A model generated the notes under the pieces. The model made no database searches, was not told the DNA's origin, and saw only the letters and a list, made by a program, of their open reading frames with translations. From assembly GCF_037996645.1 (NCBI RefSeq), contig NZ_JBBMXV010000004.1:521684-585683 (forward strand): a DNA stretch of 64,000 nt, in the 5' to 3' direction. The translations under genes were made by a program, and so were the position numbers. The DNA comes from Halalkalicoccus tibetensis (GTDB taxonomy: Archaea; Halobacteriota; Halobacteria; Halobacteriales; Halalkalicoccaceae). This document shows, one piece after another, positions 1 through 7,493 of the stretch. Each line of letters opens with the position of its first letter. Position 1 is the first letter of the stretch.

Positions 1-429
1 GGCGCCGTAGTCGACGGCGTGCTCGTTGGCCATCTCGCTGACGTTGGGCGCGCTCTGGCCCTGGAGGGCGGCCGTCCACTCCTCGAAGACCTGGTCCCAG
101 GTGACGACGTTGGTGGTGACGTTGACCTCCTCGTCGGCCCAGTCCTCGAAGCCTTCGGCGGTCTCCTGGATCGCCTGCGTCTCCTCGGGGATGTAGCCTC
201 GCATCGTCCACCAGACGAAGTCGCCCTCGCCGGTTCCCTGGCTGTCGTCCCCGCCGATACAGCCCGCCAGCCCGGCGCTCGCGCCCGCGGCGGCCATCGT
301 CCCCGCCGTCTCCATGAACCCCCGCCGCGAGTAGTCGTCGGGATCGGGCTCGGAACCCGAAGACGCCGGGTCCTCGTCGTGTCCGTCCTCCGCAGTCGTT
401 CCTCCCCTTTCCGTGTCTCTATGTGTCAT
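1..429 (-). CDS. Sugar ABC transporter substrate-binding lipoprotein, family 1 (partial, cut by left edge)
   Basis: Only the first 143 codons are visible; the 3' part lies outside the window. The protein starts with an acidic leader, then a twin-arginine motif (SRRGF, residues 34-38), a hydrophobic stretch and a lipobox LAGC with the lipid-anchored Cys at 57. This predicts Tat export and membrane anchoring on the outer face. The mature start (FVWWTMRGYIP) matches the paralogue at 585-2144 nearly residue for residue. Family knowledge: such proteins deliver sugars or oligosaccharides to MalFG-type permeases. The permeases are not in the window and may lie to its left. By context the ligand is a xylan-derived sugar (inference). 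The start at 429 is the ATG aligned with the paralogue's start. Confidence 0.85.
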   Translation of the reverse strand, partial: MTHRDTERGGTTAEDGHDEDPASSGSEPDPDDYSRRGFMETAGTMAAAGASAGLAGCIGGDDSQGTGEGDFVWWTMRGYIPEETQAIQETAEGFEDWADEEVNVTTNVVTWDQVFEEWTAALQGQSAPNVSEMANEHAVDYGA

Positions 430-461
430 GGGTGACCTCGTCTCTGGTAGAGTATGTTCTG

Positions 462-473
462 ACATAAATAACC
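462..473 (-). promoter_or_regulatory. TATA-like element of the left binding-protein gene
   Basis: Read on the minus strand this is GGTTATTTATGT, centred about 38 bases before the ATG at 429. The same 12 bases stand at 2176-2187 before the paralogue, and GGTTATTTATG recurs at 14626-14636 before the ABC ATPase operon. The position suits a short-leader archaeal promoter. Confidence 0.55.
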
Positions 474-584
474 CTGTGGTTGAGGGGAGATACCGCTTCG
501 AGAGCCAGTGGTAGTACTCGCGCGGGAGCTCGAAGTCGCGCACGTCTCGTTCAGTGGACGTTTGCCGATGATCGTGAGTGGCTT

Positions 585-2144
585 CTATGGGTTCCAGATC
601 TGGGGTACTCCGTCGCCCTGAATCCAGGCTTGAAGCTCGTCGGGCGCGTCGTCGAGGTCCGGCAGGTCCGTGTTCTCCTCGAGTTCGTAATCCACCGCAT
701 CGCTGACGCCTTCGCGGACCCGGTTCGCCTGATCGACCACGGAATCACGGGGGTCCTCACCCCCACCGAGGATAGCCGAGATAGCGACCGAAAACCCGTC
801 CGTTGCGCCCTCGACGTCGCCGAGGAACGGTGTGTTCTGCTCGAGGCCGGTGATCCCGTAGGCGGCGACGTCCTCGGCCTGTTCGAGCCGGGAGTCGATC
901 CATTCGTCGGGGATCTCGGTGGAGTTCTCGGTAAACGGCGGGATCTCCTCCTGGGCCTCGCGCACGGGGAGGAAGTTCGGCGCCGCTTCCGGGAAATACT
1001 CCTCCATCGTCTCGGGCTCGGTCATGTACTCGATGAACGACATCGAGATGTCGTCGTCGACGTCGTGTTGCGTGTAGTCGGATTCGAACGCCGAGAGACA
1101 GCTCCCGCCCATGAAGGCGGTGTTCGTTCCCATGGGACCCTCCGGGATCAGCGAGAGTTCGGTTGCGTCGGCGATGTCCTCGTCTTCGTTGATCATCTCG
1201 TTTGCCGCGTCACCGGAGTTGATCATGAAGGCGGCGTTGCCCTCGCGATAGAGTTGTTCGGCGTCGGTACTGTCCATACCCGACCACCCACCCGGGGCGA
1301 TGTCCCACTCCTCCTGGAAGCTCGCCATCCAGAGATGCGCGAACAGCGACGTCGGTGAGTCCATCTCGACCGACCACTCGTCTCCATCGCGACCGAAGAA
1401 GTCACCACCGGACTGGGCGGTTATACCGTAGACCACCTGCCCGGTTCCGGTGTCCTGTGCCCCACCGGAGACGAAACCGGTCTCTCCAGTGTCGTCCTCG
1501 ACGTCCATCGCCATCTCGATCAGCTCCTCCCAGGTCTCGGGCGGACTGTCGTGGCCGGCCTCCTCGAGGAGAGCCATGTTCGAGTAGAAGCTTCGGATCT
1601 CCATGAACCACGGGAAGCCCCAGAACTCACCGTCGTAATCGCCCCAGTAGGAGGGGACCTCGTACCAGTCGTCGTACTGCTCGAACAGCTCCGTGTTCGG
1701 CTGTACAGCGCCAGCGGAACCATAATCGACCGCATGTGCGTTCGCCATCTCACTGACGTTGGGTGCGCTCTGGCCTTGGAGGGCGGCCGTCCACTCCTCG
1801 AAGACCTGGTCCCAGGTGACGACGTTGGTGGTGACGTTGACCTCCTCGTCGGCCCAGTCCTCGAAGCCTTCGGCGGTCTCCTGGATCGCCTGCGTCTCCT
1901 CGGGAATGTAGCCTCGCATCGTCCACCAGACGAAGTCGCCCTCGCCGGTTCCCTGGTTGTCGTCTCCGCCGATACAGCCCGCCAGCCCGGCGCTGGCACC
2001 CGCGGCGGCCATCGTCCCCGCCGTCTCCATGAACCCCCGCCGCGAGTAGTCGTCGGGATCGGGCTCGGAACCCGAAGACGCCGGCTCCTGATCGAATCCG
2101 TCCTCCGCAGCCGAGCCTCTCCTTGCCGTGTCTCTACGTGTCAT
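585..2144 (-). CDS. Sugar ABC transporter substrate-binding lipoprotein, family 1
   Basis: A 519-residue extracellular solute-binding protein. Residues 33-57 hold a Tat signal with a lipobox (SRRGF, then LAGC, Cys 57), so it should be exported folded and anchored to the membrane. The body shows features of the MalE-like family 1 fold: an early Trp-rich ligand strand (FVWWTMRGYIP), a GFPWFMEIRSFYSN stretch around residue 175, and EETWEELIEMA-like text in the middle. Its 5' 143 codons are nearly identical to the gene that starts at 429, directly downstream on the same strand with a 155-base gap, so this is a tandem pair. No permease or ATPase of this type lies inside the window. The ligand is probably a xylan or xylose-related sugar, inferred only from the neighbours. 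Confidence 0.88.
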   Translation of the reverse strand: MTRRDTARRGSAAEDGFDQEPASSGSEPDPDDYSRRGFMETAGTMAAAGASAGLAGCIGGDDNQGTGEGDFVWWTMRGYIPEETQAIQETAEGFEDWADEEVNVTTNVVTWDQVFEEWTAALQGQSAPNVSEMANAHAVDYGSAGAVQPNTELFEQYDDWYEVPSYWGDYDGEFWGFPWFMEIRSFYSNMALLEEAGHDSPPETWEELIEMAMDVEDDTGETGFVSGGAQDTGTGQVVYGITAQSGGDFFGRDGDEWSVEMDSPTSLFAHLWMASFQEEWDIAPGGWSGMDSTDAEQLYREGNAAFMINSGDAANEMINEDEDIADATELSLIPEGPMGTNTAFMGGSCLSAFESDYTQHDVDDDISMSFIEYMTEPETMEEYFPEAAPNFLPVREAQEEIPPFTENSTEIPDEWIDSRLEQAEDVAAYGITGLEQNTPFLGDVEGATDGFSVAISAILGGGEDPRDSVVDQANRVREGVSDAVDYELEENTDLPDLDDAPDELQAWIQGDGVPQIWNP

Positions 2145-2195
2145 GGTGGCCTCGCCTCTGGTAGAGTGTATTCTAACATAAATAACCCTGTGGCC
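1716..2195. repeat. Right copy of the tandem duplication
   Basis: This is the partner of 1-480. It includes the signal peptide and the beginning of the mature region of the binding protein, plus the promoter sequence up to about 2195. The near identity includes upstream non-coding bases, so the duplicated unit carried its own promoter. Confidence 0.8.
2176..2187 (-). promoter_or_regulatory. TATA-like element of the binding-protein gene
   Basis: Read on the minus strand this is GGTTATTTATGT, centred about 37 bases before the ATG at 2144. It is identical to 462-473. Confidence 0.55.
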
Positions 2196-2311
2196 AGGGA
2201 CACTGCTGGACCCGTTCGGGGACCGTAACCCGAGGGGTCGTCTCGTATCGACCCGACACCGTTATCGGGTGAACCGAAACAATAGAGTGGGTGGGCATCG
2301 ACGACACATGC

Positions 2312-3760
2312 GTGAGCGAGTCCAAGCAGAACTACATCGACGGAGAGTGGAGCGAAGCATCGACCGGGGAGACCTTCGAGACGACGGACCCGGCGGCACC
2401 CTCGGAGACCGTCGCCGAGTACCAGCAGTCGGGCGAGGAGGACGCCGAGGAGGCCGTCGCCGCGGCGGCCGCGGCCCAGGACGAGTGGGCGGCGACCCCC
2501 GGTCCCGAGCGCGGCGCGATCCTGCGCGAGACGGGGTCGATCCTCGAGAGCAGGAAAGACGAACTGACCGAGCTCATGACCCGTGAGGAGGGCAAAACTC
2601 ACGCCGAAGCCGGCGGCGAGGTACAGCGGGCCATCGACATCTTCTATTACTTCGCCGAGAAGACCCGCGACCTCGGCGGGAACGTCAAAGCCGCGAGCGG
2701 GCGGCGGACGAACCTCTATACGGTGAACCAGCCCGTCGGCGTCGCCGCGCTGATCACGCCCTGGAACTACCCGATCGCCATCCCCGCCTGGAAGGTCGCG
2801 CCCGCGCTCGCGGCGGGCAACACGCTCGCCCTCAAGCCGGCGTCGGTCGCGGCCGGCACCGCCGTCGCGATCTTCGAGGCGCTCGACGAGGCGGGACTCC
2901 CCGACGGCGTCGCGAACATCGTCACCGGCCCCGGCAGCACGGTCGGCGACACGCTGATCTCCCACGACGACGTCGACGCCGTCTCCTTCACCGGCAGCAG
3001 CGAGGTCGGCGAGATGGTCTACTCGAAGGCCACCGACGACGGAAAGCGCGTCCAGACCGAGCTGGGCGGGAAGAACCCGACGGTCGTCTCCGACACCGCG
3101 GACGTCGAGGAGGCCGCCGAGATCGTCGCCGGCGGGGCCTTCGGCGTCACCGGCCAGGCCTGTACCGCCGGCTCGCGCGCCATCGTCCACACCGACGTCC
3201 ACGACGAGTTCGTCGAGCGCGTCGTCGAGGAGGCCGAGGCCCTCGAGGTCGGCCCCGGTGACGAGTACGACATGGGACCGCAGGTCACCGAGAGCGAGCT
3301 CGAGAGCAGTCTCGAGTACATCGATATCGCCGGCGACGAGGGCGCCACCCTCGAGACGGGCGGCGGCCGCCCCGAGGGCGAGCGCTTCGAGGAGGGTTAC
3401 TACGTCGAACCGACCGTCTTCAGCGACGTCGAACCCCATGACCGCCTCGCCCAGGAGGAGGTCTTCGGTCCCGTGCTGGCCGTGCTCGAGGTCGAGGACT
3501 TCGAGGACGGGCTGCATGTGGCCAACGACGTCGACTACGGGCTCGCGGCGAGCATCCTCACGAACGACCACACCGAGGCCGAACGGTTCGTCGACGAGAT
3601 CGAGGCGGGCGTCGCGAAGGTCAACACCGCGACGACCGGCCTCGAGCTCCACGTCCCCTTCGGCGGGTTCAAGCGCTCCTCGAGCGAGACGTGGCGCGAG
3701 CAGGGCGACGCGGGCCTCGACTTCTACACGATCGAGAAGACCGTCTACGACAGCTTCTAA
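2312..3760 (+). CDS. NAD(P)-dependent aldehyde dehydrogenase, probable 2,5-dioxopentanoate dehydrogenase of the xylose route
   Basis: A complete ALDH-superfamily enzyme of about 482 residues. Visible motifs are ITPWNYPIAIPAWK, the NAD-binding FTGSSEVG, the general base Glu about residue 250 in TELGGKNP, the catalytic Cys about residue 284 in GQACTAGSR, and EEVFGPVLAV near the C-terminus. In Haloferax volcanii the last step of oxidative pentose degradation is alpha-ketoglutarate semialdehyde dehydrogenase (XacF), which belongs to this family. The nearby xylonate dehydratase and xylose dehydrogenase make that the best guess here, but the substrate is inferred. An upstream GTG at 2291 would add seven residues; I prefer GTG 2312, which gives MSESKQNYIDGEW, the usual beginning of such enzymes. 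Confidence 0.85.
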   Translation: MSESKQNYIDGEWSEASTGETFETTDPAAPSETVAEYQQSGEEDAEEAVAAAAAAQDEWAATPGPERGAILRETGSILESRKDELTELMTREEGKTHAEAGGEVQRAIDIFYYFAEKTRDLGGNVKAASGRRTNLYTVNQPVGVAALITPWNYPIAIPAWKVAPALAAGNTLALKPASVAAGTAVAIFEALDEAGLPDGVANIVTGPGSTVGDTLISHDDVDAVSFTGSSEVGEMVYSKATDDGKRVQTELGGKNPTVVSDTADVEEAAEIVAGGAFGVTGQACTAGSRAIVHTDVHDEFVERVVEEAEALEVGPGDEYDMGPQVTESELESSLEYIDIAGDEGATLETGGGRPEGERFEEGYYVEPTVFSDVEPHDRLAQEEVFGPVLAVLEVEDFEDGLHVANDVDYGLAASILTNDHTEAERFVDEIEAGVAKVNTATTGLELHVPFGGFKRSSSETWREQGDAGLDFYTIEKTVYDSF

Positions 3761-3769
3761 ACTACCCAT

Positions 3770-3793
3770 CCGGTCCCGAAGTTTTAGGACCGG
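3770..3793. terminator. Hairpin between aldehyde dehydrogenase and GH43
   Basis: A perfect 7-base inverted repeat, CCGGTCC and GGACCGG, with a 10-base loop that contains TTTT, stands ten bases after the aldehyde dehydrogenase stop. It could end transcription or sit in a processed leader of the next gene, whose start is 20 bases downstream. Confidence 0.4.
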
Positions 3794-3812
3794 CGGGGTG
3801 AATCGAGGAGTC

Positions 3813-5351
3813 ATGCAGTACGAGAACCCGGTGCTTCCGGGCACGCATCCCGATCCGACGGTCTGTCGCGTCGGCGACGACTACTACCTCGCGACGAGCT
3901 CCTTCGAGTATTTCCCGGGCGTTCCGCTGTATCACAGCAACGACCTCGTCTCCTGGGAGCACATCGGCCACGCGCTCGACCGCGAGAGCCAGCTCGATCT
4001 CGAGGATATCGAGTCCTCCGACGGCATCTACGCGCCGACGCTTCGCCACCATGAGGGGACCTTCTACCTCGTCACCACGCTCGTCGGCGGCGAGGGCAAC
4101 TTCGTCGTCACCGCCGACGATCCCGCGGGCGAGTGGTCCGATCCCGTTTCCCTCGACGCGCCGGGGTTCGATCCCGACCTGTTCTTCGAGGGCGACACCG
4201 CCTACCTCTCGTACGCCGCCGGGCCGACGCTGCCCGAAACGACGATCAAGAACGCAACGGTCGACCTCGAAACGGGGGACGTGGGCGAGCCCCAAGAGCT
4301 GTGGGAGGGGATCGAGGGGACGTTCTGCGAGGCCCCGCACCTCTACGAGGTCGACGGGACCTACTACCTCCTCACGGCGGAAGGAGGCACGCACGTCAAC
4401 CACATGGTCGTCGCGGCACGGGCCGACGATCCGATGGGACCGTTCGAGCCCTGTCCCCGGAACCCGATCCTCTCGCATCGCGGCCACCCGATGCGCTCGA
4501 TCGACGCGACGGGCCACGGCGACCTGGTCGACGCCCCCGACGGTTCGTGGTGGCTCGTCTTCCTCGGGATCCGCCAGCGGGGCGGCCACCCCGGCTGGCA
4601 CCATCTCGGCCGAGAGACGTTCCTCGCGCCCGTGGAATGGGACGGGGGATGGCCCGTCGTCAACGGCGGCGACCCGGTCGAGATCGAGACGACGGTCGAC
4701 TCCCTTCCCGGCGAAGGGACACCGAGACCGTCGGCGCCGGCCCGCGCCACCCGCGAGGCGTTCGACGGCGAGCGCCTCGACGGCGCGTTCGAGTACCGCC
4801 GCAACCCCGATGCCGACGCCTATTCGCTCGACGGTGAGGAACTGACCCTTCGCCCCCGAACGACGTCCCTCGACGAACCGGGCGCGACGTTCGTCGGCCG
4901 TCGGCAGGCACAGTTCGACTGTCGGGTCGAGGCCGATATCGCGTTCGACCCCGATCCCGGTGAGGAGGCCGGCCTTGCGCTGATCGCGGACGAACGGCAC
5001 CACTACGAGATCGGGATTGCCGGCCGCGAGGGGAACCCGATCGCGTTCGTCCGATTGCGCGTCGGCGACCTGTGTGACGTCGTCGCCGAGCGGCCGGTAG
5101 AGGGCACGGACCACCGGCTCGCTGTCGACGCGACGGCCGAGGCGTATCGCTTCCGTATCGGGACCGACGACGAGGGAACGGAGGAGCTCGCGTCGGCGGC
5201 GACGCGGTATCTCGCCACGGAGGTCACGGGCTGTTTCACGGGCGTCTACGTCGGACCCTACGCCACGGGCAGCTCGGACGCCCGATCCGACGACCGGGAG
5301 GGCGAGAGGGCGGCGCGTTTCGAGCGGTTCGCCTACGAACCGTCCGAGTGA
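3813..5351 (+). CDS. Glycoside hydrolase family 43 beta-xylosidase
   Basis: A 512-residue protein without a signal peptide, so it should act in the cytoplasm on imported xylo-oligosaccharides. The five-bladed catalytic domain is recognisable: HPDPTVCRVGDDYYL at residues 11-25 carries the general base Asp, SSFEYFPGVPLYHSNDL follows, YAPTLRHHEGTFYLV carries the next blade, and GTFCEAPHLYEVDGTYYLL (about 170-188) carries the general acid Glu. The C-terminal 200 residues form the beta-sandwich usual in XynB-type GH43 enzymes (FVGRRQAQFDCRVEADI). Some relatives are alpha-L-arabinofuranosidases. A GAGGAG stretch lies just before the ATG at 3813. The gene lies 52 bases after the aldehyde dehydrogenase and 86 bases before the xylonate dehydratase, all in the same direction. 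Confidence 0.9.
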   Translation: MQYENPVLPGTHPDPTVCRVGDDYYLATSSFEYFPGVPLYHSNDLVSWEHIGHALDRESQLDLEDIESSDGIYAPTLRHHEGTFYLVTTLVGGEGNFVVTADDPAGEWSDPVSLDAPGFDPDLFFEGDTAYLSYAAGPTLPETTIKNATVDLETGDVGEPQELWEGIEGTFCEAPHLYEVDGTYYLLTAEGGTHVNHMVVAARADDPMGPFEPCPRNPILSHRGHPMRSIDATGHGDLVDAPDGSWWLVFLGIRQRGGHPGWHHLGRETFLAPVEWDGGWPVVNGGDPVEIETTVDSLPGEGTPRPSAPARATREAFDGERLDGAFEYRRNPDADAYSLDGEELTLRPRTTSLDEPGATFVGRRQAQFDCRVEADIAFDPDPGEEAGLALIADERHHYEIGIAGREGNPIAFVRLRVGDLCDVVAERPVEGTDHRLAVDATAEAYRFRIGTDDEGTEELASAATRYLATEVTGCFTGVYVGPYATGSSDARSDDREGERAARFERFAYEPSE

Positions 5352-5437
5352 GGGACGCGGGTCGCGGTGGTCCGAGCGGGTCCGGGGCGTCCCTCGATAA
5401 CAAACGTGAAATACCTTGCTGTAGATATCCCGTTCGT

Positions 5438-6673
5438 ATGCCGAACTACCGGGAACTCCACGATCCCAACGCAGAGTATACGATGCGGGACCTCTCGGCC
5501 GAGACGATGCAGCTCGACGCCGACCGCGGCCCCCGAAACGTCGAGATCACCGACGTCCAGACGACGATGGTCGACGGCAACTACCCCTGGATCCTCGTCC
5601 GGGTCTACACGGACGCGGGGATCGTCGGCACCGGCGAGTGCTACTGGGGCGGCGGCGACGCCGCGATCATCGAACGGATGGCCCCCTTCGTCATCGGCGA
5701 GAACCCGATGGACATCGATCGCCTCTACGAACACCTGATCCAGAAGATGTCGGGCGAGGGCTCGATCTCGGGCAAGACCATCTCGGCGATCTCCGGGATC
5801 GAGATCGCGCTGCACGACATCACGGGCAAGATCCTCGACGTGCCCGCCTACCAGCTCGTCGGCGGGAAGTACCGCGACGACGTTCGGGTCTACTGTGACC
5901 TCCACACCGAGAACGAGGCCGACCCGCAGGCCTGCGCCGACGAGGGCGAGCGCGTCGTCGAGGAGCTGGGCTACGACGCCATCAAGTTCGATCTGGACGT
6001 CCCCTCGGGCCACGAGAAGGACCGCGCGAACCGCCACCTGCGCGCCCCGGAGATCGACCACAAGGTCGAGATCGTCGAGGCGGTCACCGAGCGCGTCGGC
6101 GACCGCGCGGACGTCGCCTTCGACTGCCACTGGTCCTTTTCGGCGGGCTCCGCGAAGCGGCTCGTGACCGCGCTCGAGGAGTACGACGTCTGGTGGCTCG
6201 AGGACCCCGTTCCCCCGGAGAACCACGACGTCCAGCGCGAGATCACCCAGTTCACCTCGACGCCGATCACCGTCGGCGAGAACGAGTACCGGACCCACGG
6301 CCAACGCCGCCTGCTCGAGGAGCAGGCCGTCGACATCCTCGCGCCCGACCTCCCGCGGGTCGGGGGAATGCGCGAGACGATGAAGATCGCGATCCTCGCG
6401 GACCTCTACTACGTTCCGATCGCGATGCACAACGTCTCCTCGCCGATCGGGACGATGGCGAGCGCGCAGGTCGCCGCCGCCATCCCCAACTCGCTGGCGC
6501 TGGAGTACCACTCCTACGAGCTCGGCTGGTGGGAGGACCTCGTCGAGGAGGACGGCCTCATCGAGGACGGCCGCATGGAAGTCCCCGAGAAGCCGGGGCT
6601 CGGGCTCACGCTCGACCTCGACGCCGTCGAGGAGCACATGGTCGAGGGCGAGGAACTCTTCGACGAGGCGTAA
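5438..6673 (+). CDS. xacD: Enolase-superfamily sugar acid dehydratase, probable xylonate dehydratase
   Basis: A 411-residue mandelate racemase/muconate lactonizing enzyme-type protein. The metal ligands are visible as Asp in FDCHWSFS, Glu in WWLEDPVPPEN and Glu in ITVGENEYR; an HNVSSPIG stretch supplies the C-terminal His. This fits acid-sugar dehydratases of the galactonate/gluconate dehydratase group. Haloferax XacD, which dehydrates D-xylonate to 2-keto-3-deoxyxylonate, belongs to this superfamily. The xylose dehydrogenase, aldehyde dehydrogenase and xylanases around it support xylonate as the substrate. The related gene at 17067 could have swapped roles with it. A TATA-like GAAATACC lies about 26 bases before the ATG. 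Confidence 0.8.
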   Translation: MPNYRELHDPNAEYTMRDLSAETMQLDADRGPRNVEITDVQTTMVDGNYPWILVRVYTDAGIVGTGECYWGGGDAAIIERMAPFVIGENPMDIDRLYEHLIQKMSGEGSISGKTISAISGIEIALHDITGKILDVPAYQLVGGKYRDDVRVYCDLHTENEADPQACADEGERVVEELGYDAIKFDLDVPSGHEKDRANRHLRAPEIDHKVEIVEAVTERVGDRADVAFDCHWSFSAGSAKRLVTALEEYDVWWLEDPVPPENHDVQREITQFTSTPITVGENEYRTHGQRRLLEEQAVDILAPDLPRVGGMRETMKIAILADLYYVPIAMHNVSSPIGTMASAQVAAAIPNSLALEYHSYELGWWEDLVEEDGLIEDGRMEVPEKPGLGLTLDLDAVEEHMVEGEELFDEA

Positions 6674-6686
6674 GCAAAGCAAAGCT

Positions 6687-6705
6687 CGCTGAGCTCTGCT
6701 CAGCG
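6687..6705. terminator. Hairpin after the xylonate dehydratase gene
   Basis: An 8-base perfect stem, CGCTGAGC and GCTCAGCG, with a TCT loop lies 14 bases after the stop codon. It stands between two convergent genes, which fits a terminator role. Confidence 0.45.
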
Positions 6706-6750
6706 GTGTTCGACGAAGCGTTCGTCCCGGTCCGCGCGGGCTGCCGTCTG

Positions 6751-7416
6751 TTACTGCGGTTCCATCCCCGCGGCCCATTCGACGCCGTTCACCAGCAACG
6801 AGCGAAAGCCGTCGGTCTCGAAGACCTCCTCGGTGTGGCCCAGCGAGAGGTAGTAGACCCGTCCCTCTCCATAGCGCTTCGTCCACGCCACCGGGTACTC
6901 CGCTAAGTCGGGGTGGTCCATCCGGGCGAGGACGGAGACGTCGTCGTCGCACTCCACCTGGTAGGGCTCGTCGAAGACCGTGAAGTCGTCGACGCCGGCG
7001 GTGATCGGGTGGTCGTCGACGATCCCGACGCCGAACTCGCTCTGTTCGGGATGGTCGAGGAAGTGACCGCTGAGCAGCTCGCGCAGCTCCGGAAGGGGCT
7101 CCTCGCGGGTGTCGAGGACGTCGTCGGGGTCGTCCGACGCAGTGCTCGTGAGGTCCGCGGCGCAGTGGACCCCGACGTAGCCGTTGCCCTCACGAACGAA
7201 CGCGAGGAGCCCCTCGCGCTGTTCGTCCGACAGCGTGCTGTCGGTCAGGTAGTCGAGGACGACGTCGTATTCGTCGAGGTCCGAGAGGGCGTCCTTGTCG
7301 GTCGTGAGCGTGAGTTCGATCGTGTTCCCGAGGACCTCCTCGAAACGCGGTCCGACCTCCTCGAAGTCGTGGAACGGGAACGCTGTCTCGCCGATCGCGA
7401 GCACGCGTAGTGACAT
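6751..7416 (-). CDS. ThuA-like domain protein
   Basis: A 221-residue ThuA-family protein (type 1 glutamine amidotransferase-like fold). Family features seen: the start with a short strand and an FHDFEEVGPRFEEVL helix, GYVGVHCAAD near residue 80, LSGHFLDHPEQ, the DHPITAGVDDF segment, and WTKRYGEGRVYYLSLGHTEEVF near the C-terminus. ThuA proteins occur in sugar utilisation clusters and are thought to act on carbohydrates, but the reaction is generally unproven. It lies 77 bases behind GH67 on the same strand and is probably the last gene of a GH10-GH67-ThuA unit. Confidence 0.82.
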   Translation of the reverse strand: MSLRVLAIGETAFPFHDFEEVGPRFEEVLGNTIELTLTTDKDALSDLDEYDVVLDYLTDSTLSDEQREGLLAFVREGNGYVGVHCAADLTSTASDDPDDVLDTREEPLPELRELLSGHFLDHPEQSEFGVGIVDDHPITAGVDDFTVFDEPYQVECDDDVSVLARMDHPDLAEYPVAWTKRYGEGRVYYLSLGHTEEVFETDGFRSLLVNGVEWAAGMEPQ

Positions 7417-7493
7417 GCCTCTTCGATCGACGTGCCTTCACAAAAATGCAGGGTATACGGGAAGGCTCTGCTCGGGGTGGGAGAGCGGCCGCG

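Larger units (their letters stand above)
1..480. repeat. Left copy of a tandem duplication (5' part of a binding-protein gene plus promoter)
   Basis: This stretch matches 1716-2195 almost base for base at a constant offset of 1715, with only scattered substitutions and no indel that I could see. It covers the first 143 codons of a sugar-binding lipoprotein gene and about 50 bases upstream, including the TATA-like element. Divergence grows in codons 5-20 and again past about codon 135. The copy is cut by the window edge, so its full length is unknown. Recent duplication or gene conversion would both explain it. Confidence 0.85.

Noticed and set aside
480-1358. 292-codon plus-strand frame
   Set aside because: It is the antisense shadow of the binding-protein gene at 585-2144, a common effect in GC-rich haloarchaeal DNA.
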